Origin: Zanthoxylum bungeanum
Taxonomy: Eukaryota; Streptophyta; Magnoliopsida; Sapindales; Rutaceae
DNA length: 64,000 bases
Assembly (NCBI GenBank): GCA_019454045.1
Contig: SKCR01038142.1
Location: 1 to 64,000 of the forward strand
Reading direction: 5' to 3'
Positions 44,408 through 55,941 of this stretch are shown here, piece after piece. Under the pieces are notes generated by a model that saw nothing but the letters and a program-made list of their open reading frames with translations, was not told the DNA's origin and ran no database searches. Made by a program: the position numbers and the translations under genes. Position 1 is the stretch's first letter. Every line of letters starts with the position of its first letter.

Positions 44408-45386
44408 GATCGCCAAAATCCACGACCGAAGCTGAACTGAAGCCATTACCACCCTTGCCGTGACCGAGCCTTCCTTCGCCGAGTCAAAACCGAATCCACC
44501 AAGCCACTGCCGTGTCTCTCCATCACTGCCGAGCCGACCCACTGCCAAGCAACAAACCCACGAACAAAACCCTCCATCATCAGATCCGGTTTGTCAGGCA
44601 TCAGATCTGATTTTTGTGGATAATTTGTGCGGTTAATTTTGATAAAAATTGGATGTTACAGGTTTTGATAAATTTTGGCAGTAAAGGGGATAATCGAAAA
44701 TTGAATGAGTTTGCGGTTGATTTTGTTGAAATTGGAGGATTGTGAATTTGGAATTTTGGCAGTGAATACCTGGCTGAATTCTGAGTTTAGAATTGCCAGA
44801 TCGATGGAATTTTGTAGAATTGGGGGTGAAGTTTGATATTGTGGTGATTTTTGAAGTGTTAGTTTTAGGATGAATTTGGGAAGATTTTAAATTTTTAAAG
44901 GAGACTCTGTCGAAATTTTCACTAAAAAAATCGTCAAGTATCAATTGGACATAAATTTTTCCTATCGGTAATTTTTCCTGTAAAATTTCAGCTGACTAGG
45001 TAATATCTTCTAATCTCTTTTGTGTATACATACTATGAACTTTTTAATTTTCTGTGTTATTTTTGTAGGGAAAAGCACAAACGGAGCATTTTAATACAGA
45101 ATGAATTGTGTTTGACAATAAAAAAGAAGAAGAGAGTTAATTCATTAACGATGGTTAAATAAGGAATGAAATCTTAAGATACATCCTAATGAATTTATAC
45201 TACGCGAGTGGCGTATTGCATACACAATTCCGTTGTCTTAATTATTGCTTTGATTTGCTTTTCTGTTGTAATTATCTTTATTTTCGTAGATAGGATCCAG
45301 ACTTTTTGACCTTTTCACGATTCATTTTGTTGATTAGCTAACAAGCATCCTCTGGAAGATACTTGTGTTATTTTATTCACCCTTTT
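44408..45386 (+). other. Element B region between the Pro-rich ORF and LOG
   Basis: GC-rich repeats continue to about 44560, then AT-rich DNA without a supportable ORF. From about 45285 (TTTTCGTAG, ATAGGATCCAGACTTTTTG) it is alignable with element A, so the shared LOG module begins at least there. Another acceptor-like TTTTTGTAG ends at 45068. Confidence 0.5.
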
Positions 45387-45389
45387 CAG
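45387..45389 (+). promoter_or_regulatory. Splice-acceptor-like site before LOG (element B)
   Basis: CACCCTTTTCAG then GTACTATAAATTCAGCCCG, the same as in A. In B, an in-frame TGA at 45437-45439 lies between this site and the LOG frame. Confidence 0.5.
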
Positions 45390-45454
45390 GTACTATAAAT
45401 TCAGCCCGTCATTGCACTTTTGAAGGCATCCTGATTTGAAAAAAAAAAAAAAAA

Positions 45455-46108
45455 ACTGAAGCCACTTCAAGAAGACGAGTTGAAAACATCTGTGTGTTTT
45501 GCGGTAGTACGGTTGGTACTAAACCACAATACATAGAAGCAGCACAGGAATTGGGTCGAGTCTTAGCCGCAAGGAATATACACTTAATATATGGCGGAGG
45601 TAATCTCGGACTAATGGGGATTGTTTCAAAGGCCGTACAGGAAGGAGGCAATCATGTTTTGGGAATCATCCCAAAACCCTTGGCAGAAGCAAATCTTATT
45701 GAACCAACAAACGGAGAGGAACTGATCGTGCCAGGTATGTCTGAACGACTGGTAGAAATGATTAACCGTTCTGATGCTTTTATTGCTTTGCCAGGTGGCT
45801 TGGGCACATTGGAGGAAATTTTTATTGTACTATCTTGGGCGAACCTAAACATACACCAGAAACCAATTGGGCTGTACAACGTTGATGGGTTTTATGATTT
45901 TCTTTGTGTGTTTCTTGATGATGCTCGAAGAAATGGGTTCGTGTCAAAACCTATGAAAGAACTCCTCTTCACTGCCAGAACTGCTCCGGATCTAATTGAC
46001 CAACTCGTAGCTTATGAACCACAAGTTGACCCTCTCCTTTCAAAGATAAAATGGTCCGAGGACGATCGTGGTAAGAGGCGTCGAATTAATCTGGATCTTA
46101 ACCTGTAA
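45455..46108 (+). pseudogene. LOG: LOG-family gene of element B, start codon lost
   Basis: The frame matches the LOG of element A over all 217 codons with 21 amino-acid differences by my count (about 90% identity) and no internal stop. GGGNLGLMG, the family arginine and PGGLGTLEE are unchanged, and it ends KRRRINLDLNL. The position of A's ATG reads ACT here (45455-45457), preceded by 17 A (45439-45455) and an in-frame TGA, so neither normal initiation nor an upstream fusion can supply a start. The next in-frame ATG falls inside the nucleotide-binding loop. GTG at 45494 could only start a protein lacking the first strand. It is therefore probably a recent pseudogene unless a near-cognate start is used. 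Like A's copy it is intronless. Confidence 0.88.
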
Positions 46109-46685
46109 TTTTCCTGTAGAATTTCAACTAACCAGGTATTATTTTCTAAACTCTTCTTCTACTGTTTAAGACATTGGGGACAATGTCTCATTTAGGTTTG
46201 GGGGTGAGGTATAGTTAATAGTACTTGTTTGTATTGTTATTTTTATTTTTAGTCCAAAATTTTTCGAAAAATACAAAAAAATTGAAAAATTATCAAAAAT
46301 TACAAAAATATTTTGCATTTTTTTTGTGTTTTAATTTTGACTAAAAAAGGTGAAATTGGTAAGAGATAGCCGAGTAAGGAGTTTCCACTCTTGAGACGTA
46401 TTTCAAACCATTTATTTCGAAATAAGTTATCTTTTGTTTATTTCCTTTTGAATTATTTAATTTGTGAATTCTCCATAATACTGACTAAAATGAATCTTCT
46501 TATGTTCAGTTGACAGGTATTATGAACTTACATGGAAACATACAGACATGAGCTGTAATTGAAAAGTTTGTAATATTCCGTGCTATTGTTTAATTGGAGA
46601 AAGCATCTATACATAGTTATGGAATAAAAAAAAAAAAAAAAAATTTAAATTTCTGATGTACAAAAATAAAGTATCTAAGATCCGG
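46109..46685 (+). other. 3' untranslated region of element B, first part
   Basis: No ORF. It holds the palindromic block ACATTGGGGACAATGT followed by CTCATTTAGGTTTGGGGGTG at about 46171-46206, alignable with A (25908-25950), then AT-rich DNA. The TTTAGGTTTGGGGGTG part resembles the polypurine tract at 47456-47472, so this looks like a second, internal copy of it. Confidence 0.55.
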
Positions 46686-46901
46686 GTTATTAAGTCTGTA
46701 AGGGTGTTTTAACACCTAGTGCCCTAAAACCAACTGGTTTGGGAGTCATTGGCCCAAAGCTCGCTACATGGATCAAAGATACTGTAAAAATATATTCATA
46801 TCTGAAGTCTGAGTAATTAAGTTCGTAGGGGTGTCTTAACACCTGGTGCCCTAAAGCCAACTGGTTTGGGAGTCACCAACCCAAAGCTCGCTACATAGAC
46901 G
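46686..46901 (+). repeat. Two-copy hairpin repeat in the 3' region of B
   Basis: The copies start near 46686 and 46811. Each has a GGTGT(TT/CT)TAACACC hairpin (46703-46716 in the first) and an AACCAACTGGTT palindrome (46728-46739), then TGGGAGTCA and AAAGCTCGCTACAT. Loop and flank bases vary while the stems persist, also against A. Confidence 0.8.
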
Positions 46902-47455
46902 GAAGGTATTGTATATAAATAAAAAGTCAAAATTCAGAAAATCAAAGAAAAAATCAGAAAAATCAGAAAAATTATTCCATTGCTACAAAAAGGTGTGAAA
47001 TCTGATAGAACTTTAGGACAAAAATATTACTCTCTTATCAACTGCACTTATGACTGTTGTGGGCAAAAATGAGTTGTTTAATATTTTGTTGACTGTGTAT
47101 ATGGAGAATGATAAAAATAATCGGAGAATTTACTTATTCAGTAATTTAGAATAAAACAAAACAACTAGTAACTTGTAGTAGAAGTTTCACCTGATTAGTT
47201 ACTAACTTCTTTATTCTCTTTTCTCTTGTCTTTTTGCTTTTGTGTGCATTAGTTTTAACTAACTTTTTAATTTTGTAAAACGTTTGTGGGTATCGTTGCT
47301 GTAAGCCCTCACGAGACTACACTCGTCCACTAGGGACACCTAGGGGTTTAAAGGCTTGTTGCATATGCTAAATGCAACCGTGATCCCTACGAAAATGGCT
47401 TAGTTAAATTTTATTCTGTTATTTTATTTTGTATTTTGCTCGAGGACTAGCAAAA

Positions 47456-47472
47456 TGTTAGGTTTGGGGGTG
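47456..47472 (+). other. Polypurine tract of element B
   Basis: TGTTAGGTTTGGGGGTG, adjoining the 3' LTR and identical to element A. Confidence 0.88.
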
Positions 47473-49636
47473 TGATGAGTGGTATTTATATCACTATTTC
47501 CCACTCATTTAATCTAATATTTTGTATAGTTTCTTGAGTTTTGTGAATGTTTTGATGTGTTTTATTGTTATTTTGCAGATAAATAAAGTTTGGACAGCAC
47601 TGGAGGCAATTTGGGGCAAAACCGGAGAAAAATGCGTCAACAGGGATATTTTAGTCTTTTTCGCGTCGCGCCGCCAGACCTTCCGCGTCGCGACGCCCAG
47701 CGTGAGCCGAATCTGCTAACATGCGCCTGGTCAACGGTCAACAATTTGAGAAGTTTTGACTTTGCTAAAATGCGCCGTGCCACGTGTCACCATCACAACG
47801 AATATGCTAACGTGCGCCGTGCCACGTGTCAACATCATATGCTGCCGACACTTTGACTTGACACGTGTCGCCTTGTCATCAGCCATGTCAGCAGTCAACG
47901 AGTCAACTCGCCATGTGTCACGCCACGTCATCAGCCACGTCACAAGGTCAACTAAGTCAACTTGACACCTCAGCATCAGCCAATCACCGCCTGACACGTG
48001 TCGCCACGTGTCGCAATCCTATTGTGCCGACAATTGCAACACACGCCAACACACGCCAGCGCCACGTCATCGCCACATCAGCGCCACGTCATCGCCACAT
48101 CAGCATGACGTCATCAATGACGTCATCACAATAATTGAGTCTTAGCCGCCTTGACACGTGTCGCGTGAACAGTCAGCCGCCATGCCACGTGTCGCCTTCT
48201 CAGCGTGCCACGTCGACAAACAGTGACAAATCCAGCGTCGCGACGCTGAGGTCCTTGGCGTCGCGACGCCCGAACAGTGAAAATTCTGCCTATAAATTCA
48301 GCGCGAAATTTCAGATTTCAAGACACCTCTCTCTCTCTTGATTTCTCTCTCTAGAGAGAGTTTCTCTCTCTAGAATTTTTATTTTTTAGTTTTTTTTATT
48401 TTTAGTTTTGTAATTTATTTTAATTACCATTTGTAATAATAGTAATTTAATTTTTACTTTTTACTTTTTACAGTGTTTACTATTCATGAGAAAGTAGTTT
48501 CCCAGCTAGGGTGAAAGGTAATTCTTTTACTGTTACTATTTAGATTAATCTCCCTTAAAAATAATATATTTACTATTTAAAATACTGATTAATAAAGGAT
48601 ACCGCCAGATTGGTTGGTTGATAAATTTATTTTGGTACCGCCTTTATGGCTGGATTATGGACAAATATTACCGCCTATATGGCTGGTTGGACTTAATTGG
48701 ACTTAATCAGGATACCGCCAGATTGGTCGGTTGGTTAAATAATATCACAAGTTTATATATTATTTTATGGGAGATATCTAAATTAGTAGTAGTAAAAGTA
48801 ATTCCTTTTACCTTAGCATTTTATTTTATTGTAATTTATTTTTCAGCATTTTTACTTTATGTCTTTTACTTTTCAGTTATTAGCCCTAGTTATGTGTTGT
48901 AACTAAATAGTTATCTGTGGTTGTGAAGAATTTCAATATCACTAGTTTATAAGGGTTAGATTATAGTTTGGGTAATATAATGATTTATTTATTGAGTCTT
49001 AATCTTAATGCTTTTTATTAACCGATCACTAATAAAATTGATTAGGTAAACTTAAAATGAACTAGACATAGAGATTTTAAGTTTAAAACCTTAGACTCAA
49101 TAGCCCACGATCTTCCTTGAGGATAGATAACCCTTTAATAGATTTCCTTACAGGATAGGAATATACCTGTCGGGCGAGGGTAGCCATAATTGGAACTTAA
49201 TCTTAATGAATCCAGATAATGTGGTTGACATAGGAATATGGTTCAATTGGGTTATACTGGGTATTTGTGTCTGACCATCGACAGATGCTTTCGCATAATT
49301 TCGTGTTCCAGGTTAATAAATCATTGTATTTCCTAACTATAAAATAATCACTTCATCATTAAAATGATATTGGAATAAATCACAACCCTAGATCTTTGTG
49401 TCTTTTGTTATTTTCCTTAGTATTTTCTTTTGTCTTTTTATTTATTTATTTATTTTGTAAAACCACTTTCAACCAATCAAACAATCATTCTCTTATCCCT
49501 TTAATTAGATATTTGTAAATAAATAGATTCAATAATTAATAACAACAGTAGGAATTAAGTCCTCGTGGGATCGATATTTTTATACTACTTGAACGATACG
49601 TGCGCTTGCGTTATACGTGTGTGTTTACGCCGGTCA
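47473..49636 (+). repeat. 3' LTR of element B
   Basis: 2164 bp, about 99.7% identical to the 5' LTR by my count, with the same array of sites. It ends CGCCGGTCA followed by the target copy ACACT. Confidence 0.95.
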
Positions 49637-49641
49637 ACACT
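49637..49641. other. Right target-site duplication of element B
   Basis: ACACT, the partner of 40074-40078. Confidence 0.95.
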
Positions 49642-52418
49642 TTATTATGATCATCCTTAGATGCAAACCCCTCATATTGTGTCATATAGACTTCCTCTAT
49701 GAGGTTCCCATTAAGGAAAGCTATTTTGACATCCATATGCCAAATCTCATAATCAAAGTGTGCAGCTAGTGCCAGTAAAATTCGAATGGACTTTATCATT
49801 GTAACAGGCGAGAAGGTTTCGTCATAGTCAATTCCTTGGATTTGTCTATAACCTTTCGCCACCAACCTAGCTTTATAGGTTTGGATGTTGCCTTCTGCAT
49901 CCGTTTTACGCTTGTAAATACACTTGCAGCCTTTGGGTTTTATCCCTTCAGGTGCATCCACTAAGTCCCAGACTTGATTCTGATACATAGAGTCTATTTT
50001 GGATTTCATGGCCTCAAGCCACTTGAATGAATCAATGTCACGCATTGCTTCGTCATAACTGGTGGGATTTTCATTATCAATTACCTGATCATGTTTCTCA
50101 TCAATATGAAAACCATATCTTTCAGGCTCATGTCTTTCCCTACCAGACCTTCTAAGTTCATAACCTTGTGGTTGTTCCGTCGCTGCCCTTTTGAGGGGCC
50201 TGAGGTTTAGTTCTATGTTAGTTTGTTCTTCTCGTACCTAATCGAGGTCAAGTCTACTCCCATTATGTTTCTTGAGAAGGAATTCATTCTCTAGAAATTT
50301 CGCATTTCGTGAGACAAATGTTCTTTGTTCATTTGGGACGTAGAACACGTATGCTATTGAGTTTAAGGCATATCCTATAAACTTACATTTAACTGCCCTA
50401 TCATCCAATTTGTTAGTTTGTGTGAGCTTAACATATGCATCACATCCCCAAACTCTTAGATAACTAAGACTAGGACGTTTCCCAGACCATAACTCATATG
50501 GTGTTTGACTAACAGTCTTGGAAGGAACTTGGTTTAGTAGTAGTGTTGCAGTTTCTAAAGCAAGGCCCTAAAATGAAAGAGGTAGATCCGTGTCTGGCAT
50601 CATTGATCGGACCATGTCTAATAATGTCTGATTTCTCCTTTCGGAGACCCCATTATGATGTGGAGTTCCCGGAGGAGTCCACTGGGAAACAATGCCATTT
50701 TCTCTCAAGTAATCTTGAAATTCATCGCTTAAGTATTCACCACCTCGGTCAGACCTTAGTGACATAATAATTTTATTAAGCTGGTTTTCTACTTCAGCTT
50801 TGAAGACTTTGAATTTCTCAAAGGCTTCAGATTTGTACCGCATAAGGTACACATACCCATATCGCGAGTGATCATCGATAAAGGTAATGAAGAAGGAGAA
50901 TCCACCTCTAGCAGTGACTGAAATTGGTCCGCATACATGAGAGTGTATGAGTTCTAATGTCTCAGTTGCACGTTGTCCTTTAACTTTGAAGGGTAATTTG
51001 GTCATTTTACCAAGTAAACAAGACTACAAAGTTCCATAAGGTTCATATTTGAAGGGTCTGAAATACCCATCCTTATGTAACTTAGTTAATCTTGTTTCAT
51101 TGATATGACCTAAGCGACTGTGCCATAAAAGTGATTCATTGAGATTATTCGAGTTAACGTTGTATATATTAGAGGTTGAACATTCTTTGTTAGTTTGTAA
51201 GACATATATACCATTATTCAAAATATCATCTCCATATTTTATTTCATTGAAATAAATAGAACATTCATTACAACTTATTAGGCATGAAAATCCTTTATTA
51301 CATAAAGAAGAAATTGAAATGATGTTTTTTACTAGAGAAGGTACATAAACACAATTTTCTAAGTCTAAAACTAAACCATTCAGAAAAACTAATGAATAAG
51401 TCCCCACGCACAATGCAGCCAGTTTTGCTCCATTACCCATGCGTAAGTCAACCTCCCCATGACAGAGTCTCATACTGTTTCTCAGGCCCTGCACATTGTT
51501 ACACAAGTGAGTCCCACAACCGGTGTCAAACACCCAAGTAGAAGGTTCAGAGTTTTGAGAATATAGTTCAATCATATACAACATACCTGAAGCATTGGGC
51601 TTCTTGGCCTCTTGGGCTTCCCTAGCTTCATTGGCTTTCAAGGATCTACAGTCTTTCTTCCAATGACCATTCTTTCCACAAAAGAAACATTCCCCCTTTC
51701 TATTTTTCTTCTCCACCTTACCATTGGGCTTTAGGTGATCTGGAGCATTGGCCTTGCCCTTATTTTTCTTTGGGCCTCGTGGCTTCAGGTCCGTACCCGT
51801 AAGCATGACGGTGGTTTTAAGCTCCAGTTTCAAGTCCTTCTCTGCTTGCTTTATCAGATTGTGCAATTCTGCTAAAGTAGCTTCTTTATTAGACATATGA
51901 AACTGCATAATAAAGTTAGAGAAGTCTTTTGGTAAGGATTGAATAATTAGATCGTGACCTATCTCATGATCCATGATGAACCCGAGGTTGGCCAATTTTT
52001 CAATGTGGCCAATCATCTTAAGCACATGTCCACTAACATATCCTTCTTTATACCTTGTTTGGAATAAGGCACATGACACTTGGAATCTCACGGTATGAAC
52101 AGAAGTTGCATACAACTCCTTTAAGTGAAAGATGATGGTTTGAGCATCCAAATCTTCGTGAGCTTTCTGAATTTCGTCCGACATAGAGCCAAGCATTATA
52201 CAAACTGCTTGCTCATCATCATCGACGTGTTTCTTCCAAGCATCAAATGTATTTTGGTCAGCATCTTCTGCGGGTTCAGGGGGAAATGGTCTTTCAAGAA
52301 CATATAAAATCTTTTCTTGTCGTAAGACAATTTTAAGGTTTCTAAACCAGTCATTGTAGTTGTCCCGTTTGAACTTATGCTCATCAAGGATGGAACGAAG
52401 TGATATTCTGTTTGCCAT
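49637..52418 (-). pseudogene. Copia F3 polyprotein, N-terminal part (gag, protease, integrase, RT start)
   Basis: The ATG at 52418 opens a 464-codon frame: gag (starting MANRISLRSILDEHKFKRDN), a CCHC knuckle CFFCGKNGHWKKDC (about 51692-51651), protease DTGCGTHLC and the pre-integrase finger, ending at a stop at 51024. The integrase core follows in a second frame (51005-50568, including SERRNQTLLD), then a decayed linker and the RT N-terminus (50045-49637, with MDVKIAFLNGN). B interrupts RT at 49636/40079. Few lesions are visible in gag, so F3 is younger than F1 or F2. Confidence 0.92.
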
Positions 52419-53788
52419 TTGAATGTTTGTGAAATATTTTAACCTACCTGTTAAGAGAGAATGTTAAAATTAGGAATATGTTTTCATTAATGTTTCATAA
52501 TAACATGGGCTTTTAATATTATGAAGTTGCTCCCACACAATTGTTTTAAAATTTTAAGCAAATCACATCAACCCCAATATGATGGATTTCTTATGGGCAA
52601 TGATCCCATTATCATCATTTCACAACTCCGACTAGAGCCGGTCATTATAAAATACGATAATTAGATAGGTTCCCAACCAATTTATGATATAAATCACAAT
52701 TCCTTGATCATTGGATTGGGCAATCAAACATGCCATAGCTTATGTTAGTCCTTTTGGACACCCAATCTTTGCCACTAAGTTATAAGACCACGCCTAAGGG
52801 TCGCTGCGTCTTATGACTCAGAAAAGTCAAACCATTGTCAATAGTACGATTTAGGGACAAATTGGTATTGGTCAGTCTTGTAAAGCCTAGTCCTGCCAAT
52901 ACGGTTTAAGCCCTTTGGGTCTATACTTTACAATGGGAGGCAAATTTTAGACTTAAATTATTATTGAGGATTTTAGCAAGTTTAAGTGAATAACTGTCAA
53001 ATGGATTCCTCCATTGAAAATTCCCCAGATGGAGGGTGGAGCGAACTCTCTTAAATACCCTTACCTCTTAGGCTCTTATTGCTTTGGTGACAGGAATAAA
53101 CAATAGATCCTCCAAATTAGTCAAAGACTTTAAATATGCTTTAAGGTAAGCTTTGAGTAAATGATTATCTATATGTCTTCACAGCTTTTCCTTTTGGCTA
53201 TAAAAAGGTAGTGAGTGAAGGAAGACACCAAATCATTATCTAACTCTAGTAATAGCTTTGGTTAAATTAACTTTAGTTTGGAAATTTTTATTAACGCCTT
53301 GGTCCCACGCCACTTGTATCTTTTATAATGTCTTTTATTATAAACAAGTGATTTATATCTATTAGCCTTAAAGGTAATAAATCTCTAAGTTCATCACAGA
53401 ATAATTACTTTGTTAAGGGAAAAGCAATACACTCTCTATTTCCTTAGAAAGTCTCTAGATGCTTGCACCCTAAAATAATCATGCTAATTCTAATCATACA
53501 TAGAATCATCAAGCATATTAGTTTTAATATGTTGGAATTATTTTAGGCATTAAATAACTTTGATTAATATTTAATTATGATATTGCATTTTATTTTAGTC
53601 AAATAAATTTACTATTCACATTTTTTTACAGATGCATGAACTTTAAATGCAATTTCACAATTCCAATCTTAACCAAATCATGCAAAACCTGTGCCTAAAA
53701 TTAATTTCAGGGTGTTAGCTTTCCAACGAGCTTTTACACACCTAATTTCGAGTTCAAATGAAAAATAACTAATCAAAACAAAAATGGC
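52419..53788 (-). other. Leader of copia F3
   Basis: A 1.4-kb untranslated leader between primer site and gag, with no supportable ORF. I see no clear repeat array in it. Confidence 0.6.
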
Positions 53789-53800
53789 GCGCTGATACCA
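53789..53800 (-). other. Primer-binding site of copia F3
   Basis: The minus strand reads TGGTATCAGCGC, a variant of the initiator tRNA-Met site, one base after the LTR end. Confidence 0.85.
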
Positions 53801-53801
53801 C

Positions 53802-55309
53802 TGTTGGGAAGCGGCCGCGAGTGCGCAGCGTAAAATTAAATAAATCAAATTATGATGCCGCTATTTCTTTTGCCCAAGACCCATTTGTTTTTATTATTCT
53901 ACAAGCCTAGGCATGTTACTATATATTCTAAGCATAAAAACTCATAAAACATGCAAAGAACATAAACCTAAACATGCTAACTACATAAGAACTCTAATTA
54001 TAATAAAGAAAGAAAAAGACTTACTTGAACCGAAGACTCCTCCAGTCCTCCCTCCAATCTACAAGCTTTTCTCGAACTCAGCAAGCTCTTCCACGTTCCA
54101 AAGAGCCACCCAAGTGTGTGTCCTCCAAAGGTGTACACACCAAAGCCAAAATTCAATGGCAAGACTACGCCTTGAGTGCACATGTATTTTGCCCTTGATG
54201 CTAGCCTAGGCAAATACCTCAAAACTTTTAACTCGAGGTTCCTCTAGTCAATTAGACTTAAGGATCCTCAAAATCGGTGGCTTACTCTTAAAACTTAGAG
54301 TTGCTCACTTATATAAACCCAAAATATGAAAGGTTTGGTGTAAAAATTTGTGAAGAATTCTGTGGGTTTATATGGGTGATCCAAAGACAACAAAATTAAT
54401 TAAGAATCCGATGTGGGATAGATGCTAATTTAATCTTAGCCATTGGATCTTAATTTAGTGGTTTAATGAGTTATAAACCCTAATAAGAGTTTGGGCCGAA
54501 TTGGAATTCAAAACAAATAACAAATAAATTTGTTTTACTATTCACATTACTATTCATGTAACAATTCACGTTACTATTCACGTTATTTATTTATTTATTT
54601 ATTTATTCCAATTCCCAAAGTGCCCATATCGTCATTCACCAATCCCTAAGCCACTATGGAACCTCATAAATGATCTGTTCAATAATTAAACACATTTGAA
54701 CCATTTATGAACAATTCCTACAGCAATCATATATGCTGTTAAATTTGTACTGTGCACTGTTAACCATTGATTTCGACTTTGTTGTGTTTGACCTTTAGGG
54801 TTCCCCTCAAGTTGGACATGAAATGAATCGTGATAAATTAATCGAACATAAATTATCCTCCGATCAGATGCTCGTTTGATTTCAATGACCAAGGTTGATA
54901 TCTAGCAACATGCCAAGTCCCCCAAATGAGAAGGAAAGATATATACCCATTATGTATGCGATTTACATATGATACGGTCCTTCGCCTACTGTATCCTCAC
55001 CGTTTGACCTAGGGTATGGAAAGTGTCTACCCATATAGTCAAAGGTATGATGTTGATAGTGTCATAAATCATGCTAACCCAAGAATCTCATATGATTCTT
55101 CCGTTGCGGCCACAGTCTCAAGCACTGATCCACATATCAACCCGCGAACTGGAATATTACTTTTATAAGAAAATATTATCCGAGAGAGTGGCGATTCTCT
55201 GTTGTATCTTTACAAACTTCATGTGTTTCAACAAATGACCCAATCATACCCTTATGACCGGATCTTTTGAAACGGGGAAGGAGAATATCAAAGTCATTTA
55301 ATCCACACA
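53802..55309 (-). repeat. 5' LTR of copia F3, truncated
   Basis: Aligns with 36972-38455 from CGCTTCCCAACA inward and then stops at ATCCACACA (about 55309), losing roughly the promoter-proximal 450 bp. Beyond lies gypsy G leader. Confidence 0.85.
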
Positions 55310-55920
55310 AAGTCTATAGGGTCTGCTTGGAAAAGTTTTCTGAGTAGGAAAGGAATCCTGCTTGGAGGGAAAGAATTCTACTTGAATCTTCTCGAGATTT
55401 TACTCTTGCTAAGGTTTGTTATATTCCCATTTTCTACAAATTCTGGTGTTATCTTTTACTATCTGACCTTGTATCTCGGTTTCTTACTATTATCTGGTTA
55501 CTTTGATCATCTGTGTTTTTATCCTTTACATTTCTTTCGAGCTTTTTCTTTCTCTTTTTACTTCTTTGGGTGGGTATTCTTGGGATTTTACTATCTCATT
55601 TTGTTTCTTCACTTTTCTTGTCTCTGGCTGCTTAAACAACTATACATATTTCCTTACTTCTTATAGCTTTCTCTTCCTACTCTCTGAGGTAACTTTTCTT
55701 AGTACCATATTTTCTCGATGATTACAGAAGGGTCTATATAGTCATTTATAAGGAAAGATACTTAAATAGCTCAAGAATTCTTACTAACATGTCTATAGAA
55801 CTTTGAGGACGTACTCAAAGATCGGATACTGGAGAGGTAATGCCTCATATACGGGTATCTCAGAGATACTGCATATACAAGACCCCAACACTCTACCCAC
55901 TACAGTCGCTGACTCCCTAG
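55310..55920 (-). other. Gypsy G leader remnant
   Basis: AT/T-rich DNA next to the gypsy primer site. Phe/Leu-rich open frames at 55382-55721 on the plus strand are low-complexity and are not called as genes. Confidence 0.5.
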
Positions 55921-55937
55921 ACCATGCTCAGATACCA
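55921..55937 (-). other. Primer-binding site of gypsy G
   Basis: The minus strand reads TGGTATCTGAGCATGGT, near the tRNA-Met type, four bases after an LTR ending GGGTTGTTACA. Confidence 0.75.
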
Positions 55938-55941
55938 TCTT

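Larger units (their letters stand above)
40079..49636 (+). mobile_element. Element B: young non-autonomous Athila-like retrotransposon carrying LOG
   Basis: 9558 bp with LTRs of 2163 and 2164 bp that differ, by my count, at seven bases and one 1-base indel. In order: 5' LTR, tRNA-Asp primer site, an acidic gag-tail ORF, the conserved post-pol motif, a proline-rich ORF, a LOG frame without ATG, a two-copy hairpin repeat, polypurine tract and 3' LTR. Perfect target duplication ACACT. There is no protease, RT, RNase H or integrase, so mobilisation must have been in trans. It splits the RT of copia F3. Confidence 0.95.
36972..55309 (-). mobile_element. Ty1/copia element F3, split by element B
   Basis: The 3' LTR is 36972-38930, the polyprotein 38944-52418 (with B at 40079-49636), the leader and primer site 52419-53800, and a truncated 5' LTR 53802-55309. 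The 5' LTR lacks about 450 bp present in the 3' LTR and abuts gypsy G leader, so a deletion removed the end and no target duplication can be tested. Confidence 0.88.

Noticed and set aside
45494..46108. Shorter LOG frame of element B starting at GTG
   Set aside because: GTG is not a normal plant start and the protein would lack the first strand of the fold. The whole 217-codon frame is described as start-lost instead.
55382..55721. Phe/Leu-rich frames resembling membrane proteins
   Set aside because: T-rich low-complexity DNA in a gypsy leader, no conserved motif, strand opposite to the element.
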